64,000 nt of DNA from Deinococcus soli (ex Cha et al. 2016) (GCF_001007995.1 NZ_CP011389.1:2061501-2125500), one strand, 5' to 3'. Counted from the stretch's first letter, positions 1 to 10,118 are shown. The notes: generated by a model not told the origin, from the letters alone. A program made the numbers and translations.

Positions 1-422
1 CCAGCAGCGCCGCCGCGTTCGCCGGGTGCCACAACCTCACCCTGGGGGCGCTGCTGGCGAACATCGTCACCGGCCCCGAAGCGCACCCCGACGCGCGCAA
101 ACGCTACACCGCCGCCGTCTGGGCGGGCGTGTTCAACATGATCGTGGCGCTGTTCGCGGGCACCGTCCTGCACCTCCTCGGCATCCTCCCCACCCAGGCC
201 ATCGCCGCACTCGCCGGACTGGCCCTGCTGGCCGCCATGGGCAGCAGCCTCCAGGCCGCCTTCCAGGGCGCAGCGGCAGGCAGCCTCGCCGCGCCCGTCG
301 TCCTGCTCGTCGCCCTCAGCGGCATCACCCCGCTCGGAATCGGCGCGCCCTTCTGGGGCATCCTCGCCGGGTTGATCGTGTACGCCATCGAGCGGCGGCC
401 GCTCAGACCGGCGGCCCGCTGA
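1..422 (+). CDS. BenE-family benzoate/H+ symporter, C-terminal part
   Basis: The frame is open from the left edge (codons in phase with position 3), so the N-terminus lies outside the window. About 139 residues remain. The first visible segment contains GPEAHPDARKRY followed by a hydrophobic helix, which resembles the conserved GPEAHPDPxRRY loop of BenE aromatic-acid/proton symporters. Three further hydrophobic segments follow (around IVALFAGTVLHLLGILP, ALAGLALLAAMGSSLQAA and VVLLVALSGITPLGI) and a short basic tail. The protein would sit in the inner membrane. The 3' end overlaps the remnant gene on the opposite strand. Family assignment rests on the loop motif and hydropathy; the substrate is not shown. 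Confidence 0.75.
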   Translation, partial: SSAAAFAGCHNLTLGALLANIVTGPEAHPDARKRYTAAVWAGVFNMIVALFAGTVLHLLGILPTQAIAALAGLALLAAMGSSLQAAFQGAAAGSLAAPVVLLVALSGITPLGIGAPFWGILAGLIVYAIERRPLRPAAR

Positions 423-778
423 CGGCCCTGGCCTTGACCTGCGCGGCGATGAGGCGTGCGCAGGCCAGCGCGCCTGCGAGGCCGCGCCACCCAGGAACAC
501 CTCGTCCACGATCACGGGTGCGCCCGCCCGGGCGACCTGCGCCACCCCAGACTTCACGCGGTGGCCACGCGCCGGAACACCTCCCCAGTGGCGACGGTGC
601 CGTCCGCCGCGAACGTGATCCTGTCCCCGGATTCCCGCAGGGACGCGGGCAGCGCCGCGACCAGCGTGTCGGTGCCCAGCGTGAGCCACACGCCGGGCAG
701 CAGCGCCTGAAGGTGGCGGGCTATGCTGGACTTCCCGGCGCTGGACCCGCCACTCAGGACGATCACCTGAACGCTCAT
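403..778 (-). pseudogene. chloramphenicol phosphotransferase-like protein, broken by frameshift and deletion
   Basis: The first frame (778 down to 554) gives 74 residues beginning MSVQVIVLSGGSSAGKSS, a Walker A motif typical of CPT-like small-molecule kinases, and continues to GEVFRRVATA before a stop. Just past it, in another frame, the family pattern resumes: VARAGAPVIVDEVFLGGAAS with the usual DD/DE acidic pair region. A third frame then gives a plausible C-terminus (ACARLIAAQVKARAVSGPPV, stop at 403-405). An intact family member has about 175-180 residues; here the middle of the C-terminal half is missing. This looks like a decayed gene, although a sequencing error could explain the first shift. 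It cannot explain the missing internal segment. Confidence 0.7.
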
Positions 779-1145
779 GACCCCACCCTACCCGTCCCCT
801 GACAGCCGACTACAGCGGCGGCGCGCCGCGTGGCAGGCCCTCTCGGCGCTGTTCCTGGACACCGAGGTCGACCCGGCGGACGTGGCGGTGCAGCTGCGCG
901 CCACGGGCTTCAGCCTGCCGGAACTGCGGCAGATCCTCCGCGCCGAGGTGGCGCCAGTGCTGGGCGGCAATCTGCTGAGTGTGGCGGGCGTGTGGGACGC
1001 CTTCGACCTGTCCGGCCTGGAGGACCGCTTCCGGGCGGGCCGGGCGCGGCCCACGCTGACCGGCGCGCTGGCCCTGCGGGTGATCCGCGCCGACTGGCAG
1101 GCGGTGGAGGCTCGGTTCAGGGCAGAACAACCACAGGGGAGTTGA
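777..1145 (+). CDS. small hypothetical protein (DUF7079-like)
   Basis: This encodes 122 residues, mostly helical and soluble, with no signal peptide. Recognisable patches are RRRAAWQALSALFLDTEVD, LPELRQILRAEVAPVLGGN and LLSVAGVWDAFD. They match my recollection of a small uncharacterised family (DUF7079), but I cannot confirm that without a search. The start at 777 is the first ATG and overlaps the divergent pseudogene start by 2 nt, so the two genes share a very short start region. The stop codon lies inside a sigma-A -35 element (1142-1147) that serves something downstream. No function can be assigned. Confidence 0.6.
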   Translation: MTPPYPSPDSRLQRRRAAWQALSALFLDTEVDPADVAVQLRATGFSLPELRQILRAEVAPVLGGNLLSVAGVWDAFDLSGLEDRFRAGRARPTLTGALALRVIRADWQAVEARFRAEQPQGS

Positions 1146-1170
1146 CAGATGGCGAAACGCCTGTCATACT
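1142..1170 (+). promoter_or_regulatory. sigma70-type promoter of candidate sRNA
   Basis: TTGACA (1142-1147), a 17-nt spacer and CATACT (1165-1170). The -35 is a perfect consensus and overlaps the stop codon of the upstream gene. Transcription would start near 1177. Confidence 0.65.
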
Positions 1171-1176
1171 TGCATT

Positions 1177-1405
1177 TCTGACCTGACGAGGTCGTGCCGT
1201 GCCTATCCCGCTGGTTCTCACGAGCGAACGTCCACTTCGGACTCTGCGCGAGTTTTCGCGCCCCGGCACTGGAAAGGCATCACTGCACTTGAGGGAGGCG
1301 TCCACCTCTGGGATTGACAAAAAACGGACGCGCGAGCAGGACACGCTGGTCAACCCAGTCCGTCTGCACCATCAGAGCAGCCCCTCAGCGGGCTGCTTTC
1401 TCTTT
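1177..1405 (+). ncRNA. candidate small RNA with own promoter and terminator
   Basis: The interval lies between a good promoter (1142-1170) and a plus-strand intrinsic terminator (1376-1405). It contains several short hairpins, for example GACCT/AGGTC at 1180-1193 and GCGCGA/TCGCGC near 1247-1262. It has no convincing reading frame: the only long frame, from a GTG at 1199, runs straight through the terminator. The last ~55 nt are antisense to the 3' end of the kinase gene on the minus strand, so it could also act on that mRNA. I do not recognise an RNA family (not tmRNA, RNase P or SRP RNA). The call is inference from the flanking signals. Confidence 0.45.
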
Positions 1406-1925
1406 GGGCGTGCAGCCACGTCAGGATGCCGGGCAGCACGTCCTCCCGGGTGGTGTCCACCGTCAGGCAGGGGGCGTCGCCCAGGTCGAGTGGCGTCCAG
1501 CAGCAGTGGGCGGGCAGGGTCGCGTACTCCATCGCAAGGTCGATCCCGGGTCGGCGCCCCGACGCCACCCGCGCGTCGTGCCGTGCCTGGAGGACGTCCA
1601 GGGGCGCGTGGCAGAACACCTGCGCGACCCTCGCCCCGTGCGCCTGGGCCAGCTTCAGGATGTGCGCCTCGCTGACCCCATGGTAGAAGTGCGATTCCAG
1701 CAGGGTGTCCACGCCAGCGGCAAGGGTGACGCCCGCGACGTGCCACATCACGTCGAAGCTCAGGGGGCCGGAGACGTCCCGCGTCAGTTCCGGGATGCGG
1801 GCCAGGAGGAGGGCCTTGTACTCGTCCTTCGTCACGAACGGCAGGTTCAGGGTGCGGGCCAGCCGCGCACCCAGCGTGGATTTTCCGGAGGCGGGCAGGC
1901 CCGACACGATCAGCAGAAGAGGCAT
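1350..1925 (-). CDS. AAA-type P-loop kinase
   Basis: 191 residues with an N-terminal P-loop GLPASGKST (residues 9-17) after a short hydrophobic strand. A DE pair follows in VTKDEYKALL, and the region HFYHGVSEAHIL sits near the middle. The overall size and motifs fit small ATP-dependent kinases of the gluconate/shikimate/zeta-toxin-like superfamily; the substrate is unknown. The start at 1925 was preferred over an upstream ATG (1964) because TAGCGT (minus strand, 1933-1938) lies 7 nt before it, the leaderless promoter spacing seen repeatedly in this window. The 3' end is overlapped by the plus-strand terminator at 1376-1405. Confidence 0.7.
   Translation of the reverse strand: MPLLLIVSGLPASGKSTLGARLARTLNLPFVTKDEYKALLLARIPELTRDVSGPLSFDVMWHVAGVTLAAGVDTLLESHFYHGVSEAHILKLAQAHGARVAQVFCHAPLDVLQARHDARVASGRRPGIDLAMEYATLPAHCCWTPLDLGDAPCLTVDTTREDVLPGILTWLHAQRESSPLRGCSDGADGLG
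1376..1405 (+). terminator. intrinsic terminator of the candidate sRNA
   Basis: Stem AGCAGCCC (1376-1383) pairs with GGGCTGCT (1390-1397) around a 6-nt loop and is followed by TTTCTCTTT. The hairpin lies within the last codons of the convergent kinase gene. Confidence 0.6.
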
Positions 1926-1998
1926 GCGGGCCACGCTACCGCCCGCGCTGGGCCGCCGCGTCACACCTTGTGGGGATTTACAGCGGTGTCCAGTTCCA

Positions 1999-2100
1999 TT
2001 GAAGGGCCAGCACCACGCCCTTCAATTCCACTTCCAACCGCTGGTGTGACGGCATCTCGCTCCGCTCGGTTCAGATGTGCTGAGACGACCCATCAGCACA
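1999..2100. terminator. two stem-loops between kinase and LLM genes
   Basis: TTGAAGGGC (1999-2007) pairs perfectly with GCCCTTCAA (2017-2025), and TGTGCTGA (2076-2083) with TCAGCACA (2093-2100). They lie just past the 3' end of the leftward LLM gene. They probably act in termination or 3'-end stability, although neither has a strong U tract. Confidence 0.4.
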
Positions 2101-2114
2101 CCTGAACACCGCTG

Positions 2115-3131
2115 TCAGCGCCAGCCCAGGCCCGGTGCGACGTGCGTGAGGATACTCTCGATCAGGTGCGCGTTGTAGTCCACGCCCAGCTGATTCGGGA
2201 CGGTCAGCAGGAGGGTGTCGGCTTCCGCGATGGCCTCGTCCTGCCGCAGCTGCTCGATCAGGCGGTCCGGTTCGTCGGCGTAACTGCGGCCGAACACCGC
2301 GCGGTACTGGTCGATCACCCCGAACTGATCCTGCCCACCCTGCCGTCCGAAGTACACGCGGTCCTGGTCATTCACCAGCGCGAAGATGCTGCGGCTGACC
2401 GACACGCGCCCCTCACGAGCGTGCCCGGCGTCCTTCCACGCAGCGCGGTACGCGCGGATCTGCTCGGCCTGCTGCACGTGGAAGGGTTTGCCGTTCTCGT
2501 CCACCTTCAAGGTAGAACTCTGGAGATTCATGCCCATCTTCGCAGCCCATTCGGCCGTGGCGTTCGATGCGGCGCCCCACCAGATGCGGTCGCGCAGGCC
2601 CGCCGAGTACGGCTCCAGCCGCAGCAGACCCGGCGGGTTCGGGAACATCGGGCGGGGGTTGGGTTGCGCGAAGCCTTTGCCCTCGATCACGTCGAGGAAC
2701 ACCTCGGCGTGCCGCCGCGCCATGTCCGCTTCCGTCTCGCCGGGGGCGGGCGCGTACCCGAAGTGCCGCCACCCGTCGATCACCTGCTCCGGCGAGCCCC
2801 GGCTGATGCCCAGCTGCAAGCGCCCACCGGAGATCAGGTCGGCGGAACCGGCGTCCTCGGCCATGTACAGCGGGTTCTCGTAGCGCATGTCGATCACGCC
2901 CGTGCCCAGCTCGATGCGGTTGGTCTTCGCGCCCATCGCGGCCAACAGTGGGAACGGCGAGCCCAGCTGCTGCGCGAAGTGATGCACGCGCACGTACGCG
3001 CCGTCCGCGCCCAGTTCCTCGGCGGCGACGGCCAGTTCGATGGTCTGGTGCAGCACGTCCGCCGCCGAGCGCGTGCCGGACTGCGGGGACGGATTCCAGT
3101 GCCCGAACGAGAGAAACCCGATCTTCTTCAT
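2115..3131 (-). CDS. LLM-class flavin-dependent oxidoreductase
   Basis: 338 residues with the luciferase-like TIM-barrel pattern: an N-terminal beta strand MKKIGFLSFGHW, the central LAAMGAKTNRIELGTGVIDM strand, then DLISGGRLQLGISRGSPEQV, which is the usual flavin-phosphate-binding neighbourhood. Proteins of this family use FMN or F420 to oxidise small organic substrates; the substrate here is not evident. The gene is monocistronic and divergent from the zinc-ribbon gene. TAGCCT (minus strand, 3138-3143) lies 6 nt before the ATG, so translation is probably leaderless. Confidence 0.85.
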   Translation of the reverse strand: MKKIGFLSFGHWNPSPQSGTRSAADVLHQTIELAVAAEELGADGAYVRVHHFAQQLGSPFPLLAAMGAKTNRIELGTGVIDMRYENPLYMAEDAGSADLISGGRLQLGISRGSPEQVIDGWRHFGYAPAPGETEADMARRHAEVFLDVIEGKGFAQPNPRPMFPNPPGLLRLEPYSAGLRDRIWWGAASNATAEWAAKMGMNLQSSTLKVDENGKPFHVQQAEQIRAYRAAWKDAGHAREGRVSVSRSIFALVNDQDRVYFGRQGGQDQFGVIDQYRAVFGRSYADEPDRLIEQLRQDEAIAEADTLLLTVPNQLGVDYNAHLIESILTHVAPGLGWR

Positions 3132-3241
3132 ACCTACAGGCTAGCGCGATTAGTTGAAAAAGTAAATCGGTTTGATTAGTAAATCTGAATATGCGTCACG
3201 ATGTGGATACCAGCATCCAGCCCGGCAGCTACCCTGAGCAC

Positions 3242-3850
3242 GTGGCCCGCAAACCCCGTTCCAGACTCGTTGACCGCAGCGAGTACTACGAGATCACCGG
3301 GCGCCTGCAACACTACGCCTGTTTCCACTGCCGCAAGGCCTTCACACACGGTTTCCCCCGCTCTGGGGAAGCGACCCTCTGCCCGCAGTGCCGTCAGCCC
3401 ATGACCAACATGGGCACCGACTTCAAGGCCCCCGCCCAGCGCGAGCACCGGCAGTGGCAGAAAGTCCAGCAGCTCGCCCAGGCAGGCGTCCGGTTCTTCC
3501 CCGTCGGCAGCACGGGCATGCCCGGTGACCGTCCCGCCACCCTGGCGGAAGTCCCTGCCTTCCTTAGGCGCATTCACCCGCCCAGCGCCGGGCAGAGGGA
3601 CCTGGAACGTCCATCCAGCACGACCTCCCCGGCACCCCGAGAGGGGAGAGTGATCACGCAGGGGCAGGCGCCACATCAGCAGTTCTGGTTCCTGGGACGC
3701 CTTCTCACGCCCGGTATGATGCTGGAAGTCTGGCATCAGGGCGCCTGGTGCAGGGGCACACTGGCACGGAGGCAGGGCAACATCATCAGGACAGCGCTGG
3801 GGCCAGTGCCACTGACACCCACCACGCGTCTGCGCTGGCCGACAATGTAG
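3242..3850 (+). CDS. zinc-ribbon protein of unknown function
   Basis: 202 residues if translation starts at the GTG at 3242; an in-frame ATG at 3191 would add 17. I prefer the GTG because TACCCT (3230-3235) sits exactly 6 nt before it, like other leaderless genes here, and the ATG has no ribosome-binding site. The N-terminal part has two CxxC knuckles, [10 protein letters not shown] and [10 protein letters not shown], spaced as in a rubredoxin-like zinc ribbon. A basic segment and a C-terminal domain without recognisable motifs follow. It may bind nucleic acid or protein, but nothing specific can be claimed. Confidence 0.7.
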   Translation: MARKPRSRLVDRSEYYEITGRLQHYACFHCRKAFTHGFPRSGEATLCPQCRQPMTNMGTDFKAPAQREHRQWQKVQQLAQAGVRFFPVGSTGMPGDRPATLAEVPAFLRRIHPPSAGQRDLERPSSTTSPAPREGRVITQGQAPHQQFWFLGRLLTPGMMLEVWHQGAWCRGTLARRQGNIIRTALGPVPLTPTTRLRWPTM

Positions 3851-3854
3851 AAGA

Positions 3855-3879
3855 AAGCCGGAGCATCACGCCCCGGCTT
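3855..3879 (+). terminator. hairpin terminator after zinc-ribbon gene
   Basis: AAGCCGG (3855-3861) pairs with CCGGCTT (3873-3879) in the gap between two converging genes, the zinc-ribbon gene and groEL. Confidence 0.5.
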
Positions 3880-3990
3880 CCCCCGTTCAGCTTCCGGCCA
3901 TCAGCCGTCAGCCGTCTGCGTTTCTGGTGGCCTCAGACTCGGGGGCGGCCCCTCGTCTTTCTTGACCAGTCAGCGCAGGGGTTACTGCGC

Positions 3991-5646
<1,656 letters not shown>

Positions 5647-5754
5647 CTATGAGTGCAGAGCGGTGGGCTCTGCGGTCACGCCTGTTGAGTGGGGTGAGGT
5701 TGGGGTTGGCTCCCCTTAGAGGGGAGCTGTCCGCGCAGCTGGCTGAGGGGTTGT

Positions 5755-6042
5755 TTACTCGACGATCGCGAGGATGTCGCGTTCGCTGAGGAGGCTGTAG
5801 TTCTTGCCTTCGAGGCTGACTTCGGTGCCGCCGTACTTGGCGAAGTACACGGTGTCGCCTTCCTTGACGTCAAGGGCGACGCGGGTGCCGTTGTCGAGCA
5901 TCTTGCCGTTGCCGACGGCGATGACCTTGCCGCGCTGGCTCTTCTCTTTGGCGCTGTCGGGGACGTACAGGCCGCCGGCGGTCTTCTGCTCGGCTTCCTC
6001 GATGATTTCAACCAGAACGCGGTCACCTAGTGGTTTCAGCAT
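5755..6042 (-). CDS. groES: co-chaperonin GroES (Hsp10)
   Basis: 95 residues, [13 protein letters not shown] at the start and [10 protein letters not shown] at the end. The mobile-loop region around [17 protein letters not shown] contacts GroEL. The start at 6042 is set by AAGGAGG, 8 nt upstream of the ATG; longer upstream frames lack one. It is the first gene of the groESL operon. No CIRCE element (TTAGCACTC-N9-GAGTGCTAA) is visible in the leader, so HrcA control of that type is not supported here. Confidence 0.97.
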   Translation of the reverse strand: MLKPLGDRVLVEIIEEAEQKTAGGLYVPDSAKEKSQRGKVIAVGNGKMLDNGTRVALDVKEGDTVYFAKYGGTEVSLEGKNYSLLSERDILAIVE

Positions 6043-6114
6043 GTTGTGTCCTCCTTGAATGGGGTGGGCCTCGGCGCTTACCGGGGTTCCCGGCTTTTTG
6101 CCGTTCCGCACGCA

Positions 6115-6144
6115 AGAATAGGGCTGTACTGGAAGAAATGTCAA
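6115..6144 (-). promoter_or_regulatory. groESL promoter
   Basis: On the minus strand TTGACA (6139-6144) is separated by 18 nt from TATTCT (6115-6120). The transcript start would fall near 6108, about 65 nt upstream of groES. This is a housekeeping-type promoter. Confidence 0.65.
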
Positions 6145-6300
6145 ACTTCAGAATCCGACAATCTGAGCGTGATGCGCTCAAGGTGCGCCAGCACGCGGAT
6201 TCCACATATCCGCTTGCCACGTATATCCCTGAACGTATATATGTGTGGTGAACATACGCCCTGCTTTTCGCCTCTCTGCCATGCCCGAGGATCCCTGCCC

Positions 6301-6906
6301 ATGCCGCGCCCCACCATCCTGACCCGCGCTGACTTCGAGACCGCTTTCGACGCCCTCCAGGGGGCTCCACTGACCCTGGCCGTGCTGGACCTCGACCACT
6401 TCAAGACCCTCAACGACACCGTCGGTCACGCCGAGGGGGACCGCGTGCTGCGCGGCGTGGAACGCCTGCTGTCCGGCAGCCTCCCCACCGGTAGCGTCAT
6501 CGGGCGCATCGGCGGGGACGAGTACGCCGCCATCCTCCCCGAGACGGCCGCCGAGACCGCCCTGATCCTCCTGGACGAGGTCATCAAGCACTTCCACATT
6601 CACCGCGACCCGCAGTGGCCGCGCGGCCTGGGCCTCAGCGTCGGGCTGGCCGCGCGGCCCGCGCACGCCAGCACCTACGATGACCTCAAGCGCGCCGCCG
6701 ACGAGGCCATGATCCGCGCCAAACGCGAGGGCCGCGGCCGCGCGTGCATCTACGTGGAAAGCAAGATGGTCCTGAAAAGCAACTACTACCCCAAGAGCCA
6801 GCTCGAACGCCTCGCCAAACTGTCCGGCGCGCTGGGCCGCACCGAGGCGTCCCTGCTGCGCGAGGCGCTGGACGACCTGATCGAGAAGAACCGGGAGGCG
6901 CTGTGA
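6301..6906 (+). CDS. GGDEF domain fused to a ribbon-helix-helix domain
   Basis: 201 residues. Residues about 1-150 form a compact GGDEF domain: [18 protein letters not shown] carries the metal and substrate aspartate region, and the signature loop is GGDEY (71-75). Diguanylate cyclases make c-di-GMP from two GTP. Residues about 156-197 ([10 protein letters not shown], then [20 protein letters not shown]) have the beta-helix-helix layout of a CopG/Arc-type ribbon-helix-helix DNA-binding domain. The start at 6301 has GAGG 9 nt upstream. It heads five genes that overlap by 4 nt each. The fusion suggests a nucleotide-responsive regulator; whether the cyclase is active is unknown. Confidence 0.8.
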   Translation: MPRPTILTRADFETAFDALQGAPLTLAVLDLDHFKTLNDTVGHAEGDRVLRGVERLLSGSLPTGSVIGRIGGDEYAAILPETAAETALILLDEVIKHFHIHRDPQWPRGLGLSVGLAARPAHASTYDDLKRAADEAMIRAKREGRGRACIYVESKMVLKSNYYPKSQLERLAKLSGALGRTEASLLREALDDLIEKNREAL

Positions 6907-7343
6907 AGAGCCGCTGGGACCACCTGTTTTACGGGGAGTTCGCGGACCGGCGCGCCCTGCTGTCAGGCCTGACGCTGGAACAGGTCACCGCGCGGCCCTC
7001 CGGGCAGACGCACTCCATCTTCGACGAGCTGTGGCACGCGGCGCTGTGGCAGACCATCATGGTGGACCGCGACGAGGCCCTTTACGACCGGCTGTGGCAG
7101 AGCGGCCCGCGCTACCCGCAGCAGCCGCCCGCCAACCTGAGCGAGTGGACGGCGCTGGTCGAGGACTTCCTGGGCGGACTGGAGCGGGCGCTGACCTGCA
7201 CCCGCTCGCCGGAGACGCTCGGCCGTGAGGTCAATCCCGGCGAGACCATGGCCGACATCCTGAGCGGGCTGGCCGTCCATAACGCGTACCACCTGGGCAA
7301 GATCGTGGCGCTGCGGCAGGTGCTGGGCGCGTGGCCGCAATGA
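6903..7343 (+). CDS. DinB/YfiT-like four-helix-bundle protein
   Basis: 146 residues from a GTG that overlaps the previous stop (GTGA). The DinB-like pattern is an N-terminal helix SRWDHLFYGEFADRR, a metal-ligand histidine in ELWHAALWQ and the C-terminal pair in HNAYHLGKIVALRQ (HxxxH). Such proteins bind a divalent metal and include bacillithiol/mycothiol-dependent thiol transferases, but most members, which are expanded in Deinococcus, have no known activity. Translational coupling to the GGDEF-RHH gene and the downstream deaminase indicates one operon. Confidence 0.75.
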   Translation: MKSRWDHLFYGEFADRRALLSGLTLEQVTARPSGQTHSIFDELWHAALWQTIMVDRDEALYDRLWQSGPRYPQQPPANLSEWTALVEDFLGGLERALTCTRSPETLGREVNPGETMADILSGLAVHNAYHLGKIVALRQVLGAWPQ

Positions 7344-7981
7344 CCGGGGTCACAGCGACCGGCGGATCCTCGCCGGGCTGGCGCGCGGCGCTGTCGGAGG
7401 CGTGGGACGCGTACGTGGCGGGGTCGCTGCCCATCGGCGCGTGCGTGATCGACGAGGGTGGGGTGGTGATCGCGCGGGGCCGCAACCGCCTGGGTGATCC
7501 GCGCGGCGTGGCGGGCGTGATCAGCGGCTCAGACCTGGCGCACGCGGAGATCAACGCGCTGCTGGCCCTGCAAGGCACGCCCCGCCCGGACTGCTACGGG
7601 TGGACGGTCCTGACGACGGTGCAGCCCTGCCCGCAGTGCGCCGGGGCGATCGCCATGAGTGGCCTGCGGGGCGTGGCGTACGCGGCGGCGGACCCGTGGG
7701 CGGGCTGCACGCACCTGCTGACGGACGACCCGTACGTGTCCCGTAAGCGCATCCGTGTGGAGCGCGCCCCGGCGGACGTGCAGCGCGCGGCGTTGCGGTT
7801 GATGCTGCACGCCCTGCTGGACGAACTGCAGGCGGGCGGCAACCGGGCGGTGCTGGACAGTTTCGACGCGGTGCACCGGCAGGACGTGGCCTTCGCGGAG
7901 GCGCTGCACGCGGCGGGCACCCTGTCGGCCCTGCGCGACCAGCGCGCCCCACTGGCCGGGGCGCTGGCGGTGCTGGCATGA
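7340..7981 (+). CDS. cytidine/deoxycytidylate deaminase-family zinc hydrolase
   Basis: 213 residues starting at an ATG that overlaps the previous stop (ATGA). The zinc site is complete: HAE in [16 protein letters not shown] and PCPQC in [16 protein letters not shown]. This is the signature of the CMP/dCMP, guanine and tRNA-adenosine deaminase superfamily. The remainder is helical with no extra recognised domain. The substrate could be a base, nucleoside or a modified intermediate. Its position between a DinB-like protein and a Nudix fusion suggests a nucleotide-related pathway, which is inference. Confidence 0.8.
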   Translation: MTGVTATGGSSPGWRAALSEAWDAYVAGSLPIGACVIDEGGVVIARGRNRLGDPRGVAGVISGSDLAHAEINALLALQGTPRPDCYGWTVLTTVQPCPQCAGAIAMSGLRGVAYAAADPWAGCTHLLTDDPYVSRKRIRVERAPADVQRAALRLMLHALLDELQAGGNRAVLDSFDAVHRQDVAFAEALHAAGTLSALRDQRAPLAGALAVLA

Positions 7982-8940
7982 CCCGCCCGGCCTTCGTGGA
8001 CCTGTCCCCTGGCCTGGACCGGGTGGGCCGCGCCTGCGCGTGGATCGAGCGGGAGGACGGCCTCGTCCTCATGACTGGCCTGGAGTGGGGTGGCTGGACG
8101 CTGCCGGGCGGCGGCATCCACCCCGGCGAGACCCCCGAGGTGGCCGCCGCCCGCGAGGCGTGGGAGGAGGCGGGCGCGCACGCCGAGGTGGCGGGCGACC
8201 CGTTCCCGATCGTGGGCGTCAGTGGCGTCGAGAGCGTCTGCGTGCCCCTGCACCTGACCCGCCTGGAGCCCAGCCCGGAGGGCCGCCCCGTGACCTGGGT
8301 GAATCCCCGCTCGCTGCCGTGGGCGCAGGATCACCAGCTGCGGCAGGGCCTCGCGGCGCGCGGGCAGACGCCAGCGCACCTCGAAGTTCCGCCACTCGTG
8401 CGCTCGGCGCTCGACGCGGCGCACGCGACAAGGTTCCCGCACAGCTGCTCGCCGGAGGTCGGAGCGCTGCTGCGCACCCTGGCGGCGGCGCGGCCCGGCG
8501 GGCGCGTCCTGGAACTCGGCACGGGACTGGGCGTGAGTGCGGCGTGGCTGCTCTCGGGCCTGCCGGACTCGGGGCGACTGCTGAGCATCGAGCAGGACGG
8601 CGAGCGCGCGGGCCGTGCCTGGAGCGTGCTGCGCGCCGACCCGCGCGCCCGCGTGCAACTGGGCGACTGGCCGGACGCGCTGCTGGAGGCCCCCTTCGAC
8701 CTGATCTTCGCGGATTGCGCGCCCGCGAAGACCCCGGACGCGCTGCCCACCCTGGCGCGCGCCCTGCGACCCGGCGGGACGCTGATGCTGGACAAGCTCA
8801 CGCCCCGCGCCCGGCTGGACGGAGCGTGGCACGCGGGCGACCCGCTGCGCGACGCGGCGTTCGCCCACCCGCACCTGCACACCTGCGAGGTGCAGGTCAC
8901 CCGCCACGAGTGCGTGCTGCTCGCCACGAGGACCGCGTGA
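7978..8940 (+). CDS. Nudix hydrolase fused to SAM-dependent methyltransferase
   Basis: 320 residues, start overlapping the previous stop (ATGA). Residues about 15-135 are a Nudix domain with an intact Nudix box: GGIHPGE, seven residues, then REAWEEAG. Residues about 150-310 form a class I methyltransferase resembling the O-methyltransferase type, with motif [11 protein letters not shown], an acidic residue after strand 2 (LLSIEQDGE) and a later [10 protein letters not shown] strand. Nudix enzymes cleave nucleoside diphosphate-X substrates. Having both activities in one chain is uncommon, and the joint substrate is unknown. Confidence 0.8.
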   Translation: MTRPAFVDLSPGLDRVGRACAWIEREDGLVLMTGLEWGGWTLPGGGIHPGETPEVAAAREAWEEAGAHAEVAGDPFPIVGVSGVESVCVPLHLTRLEPSPEGRPVTWVNPRSLPWAQDHQLRQGLAARGQTPAHLEVPPLVRSALDAAHATRFPHSCSPEVGALLRTLAAARPGGRVLELGTGLGVSAAWLLSGLPDSGRLLSIEQDGERAGRAWSVLRADPRARVQLGDWPDALLEAPFDLIFADCAPAKTPDALPTLARALRPGGTLMLDKLTPRARLDGAWHAGDPLRDAAFAHPHLHTCEVQVTRHECVLLATRTA

Positions 8941-9545
8941 CCGGCGAGCTGCACCTGACGATCCTGCGGCACGGCCGCAGCCGCGCCGACGACGAGAACG
9001 TCCACGAGGGCACCTACGACAGCCCCCTGACCCCGGCCGGAGAGGCGCAGGCGGCGGCGCTGGCCGCGTACTGGCAGGCGCACCCGCCGGGCTTCGACCG
9101 GGCCTACACCTCCACGTTGCAGCGGGCGCACGGCACCGCCCGCATCGTCACCGACGCACTGGGCGTCCCGCTGACCCCCAGCGACCTCCTGCGGGAATGG
9201 GACAACGGCCCCCTGGCGGGGATGGACCGCGAGGAGGCGCTGGCACGCTACCCGATTCCCGCGTTCCGGCACGACCTCGCCCCGTTCACCCCTGACGGTG
9301 GCGAGTCGCAGGCGGCCATCCGCGCCCGCGCCCTGCACGCGCTGGAACTCGTGTGGAACGGGGGCGGGCAGCGCGTGCTGCTCGTCACGCACGGCGGCTT
9401 CGGGAACAGCCTGCTGCGGGAACTGCTCGGCGCCTCGCGCGGATGGTTCGCGTTCGGCGACACCGCCTTCGCCACCGTACGCCTGAACCGGGGCAGCCAC
9501 ACGGCGGTGCTGACCGGCGTGAATCTCACCCCGCACCGGCCCTGA
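8937..9545 (+). CDS. histidine phosphatase family protein
   Basis: 202 residues from a GTG overlapping the previous stop (GTGA). The phosphate pocket is LRHGRSR near the N-terminus, with the second catalytic histidine in [19 protein letters not shown] supplies the usual acidic region. Members remove phosphate from sugars, nucleotides or cobamide precursors through a phosphohistidine. It is the last gene of the tightly overlapping run that starts at 6301. Confidence 0.85.
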   Translation: MTGELHLTILRHGRSRADDENVHEGTYDSPLTPAGEAQAAALAAYWQAHPPGFDRAYTSTLQRAHGTARIVTDALGVPLTPSDLLREWDNGPLAGMDREEALARYPIPAFRHDLAPFTPDGGESQAAIRARALHALELVWNGGGQRVLLVTHGGFGNSLLRELLGASRGWFAFGDTAFATVRLNRGSHTAVLTGVNLTPHRP

Positions 9546-9566
9546 CCCACCCCGTACAGTGACGCC

Positions 9567-10115
9567 ATGCGCCACGACCTCACCCTTGCGGACGGCCCGT
9601 ACACCCTGCGCCCCCTGATCGACGCGGACACCGGGCCGCTGCTGGCGCTGGCCGCCGCGCACGAGGCCGAATACGCCCGCATGGGGACGTTTCCCACCCA
9701 GGAGCGCTACTACACCGGCGCGCTGGACGCGGACGACCAGATGCCCTTCGTAAAACTCGTGCGCGGCGAGCTGGCGGGCGCGACCCGCTTCATGGAGATG
9801 CGCCCGAAGCAGCGCCGTCTGGAGATCGGCAGCACCTGGCTGGCCCCGGCGTTCATGCGCACGCCCGCGAACCGCACCTTCAAACGCCTGCTCCTCGACC
9901 ACGCCTTCGGCGAGATGGGCGTGCTGCGCGTGGAGATCAAGACCGACATCCTGAACACCCGCAGCCAGCGCGCCATCGAGGGGCTGGGCGCCACCCGCGA
10001 GGGCGTGCTGCGCCAGCACATGCCGCGCCCGGACGGCACCCAGCGCGACACGGTCATGTACTCCATCATCGCCCCCGAGTGGCCGCAGGTGCGCGCCGCG
10101 CTGCTGAACTGGTAG
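9567..10115 (+). CDS. GNAT-family N-acetyltransferase (RimJ/RimL type)
   Basis: 182 residues, with YTLRPLIDADTGPLLAL at the N-terminus, a central IGSTWLAPAFMRTPANRTF and the acetyl-CoA/substrate region VEIKTDILNTRSQRAIEGLG, which is the pattern of RimJ/RimL-like acetyltransferases. The target amine is unknown. TACAGT (9555-9560) lies 6 nt before the ATG, indicating a separate leaderless transcript rather than an extension of the upstream operon. Confidence 0.85.
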   Translation: MRHDLTLADGPYTLRPLIDADTGPLLALAAAHEAEYARMGTFPTQERYYTGALDADDQMPFVKLVRGELAGATRFMEMRPKQRRLEIGSTWLAPAFMRTPANRTFKRLLLDHAFGEMGVLRVEIKTDILNTRSQRAIEGLGATREGVLRQHMPRPDGTQRDTVMYSIIAPEWPQVRAALLNW

Positions 10116-10118
10116 GCG

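Noticed and set aside
1199..1675. A GTG-initiated frame with a GAGG upstream
   Set aside because: It runs through the intrinsic terminator and then antisense to the kinase gene; the product has no recognisable features.
2142..3179. Long plus-strand frame opposite the LLM oxidoreductase
   Set aside because: Shadow frame; the minus strand has clear family motifs and a promoter.
6043..6144. CIRCE/HrcA operator before groES
   Set aside because: No TTAGCACTC-N9-GAGTGCTAA or close variant is present.
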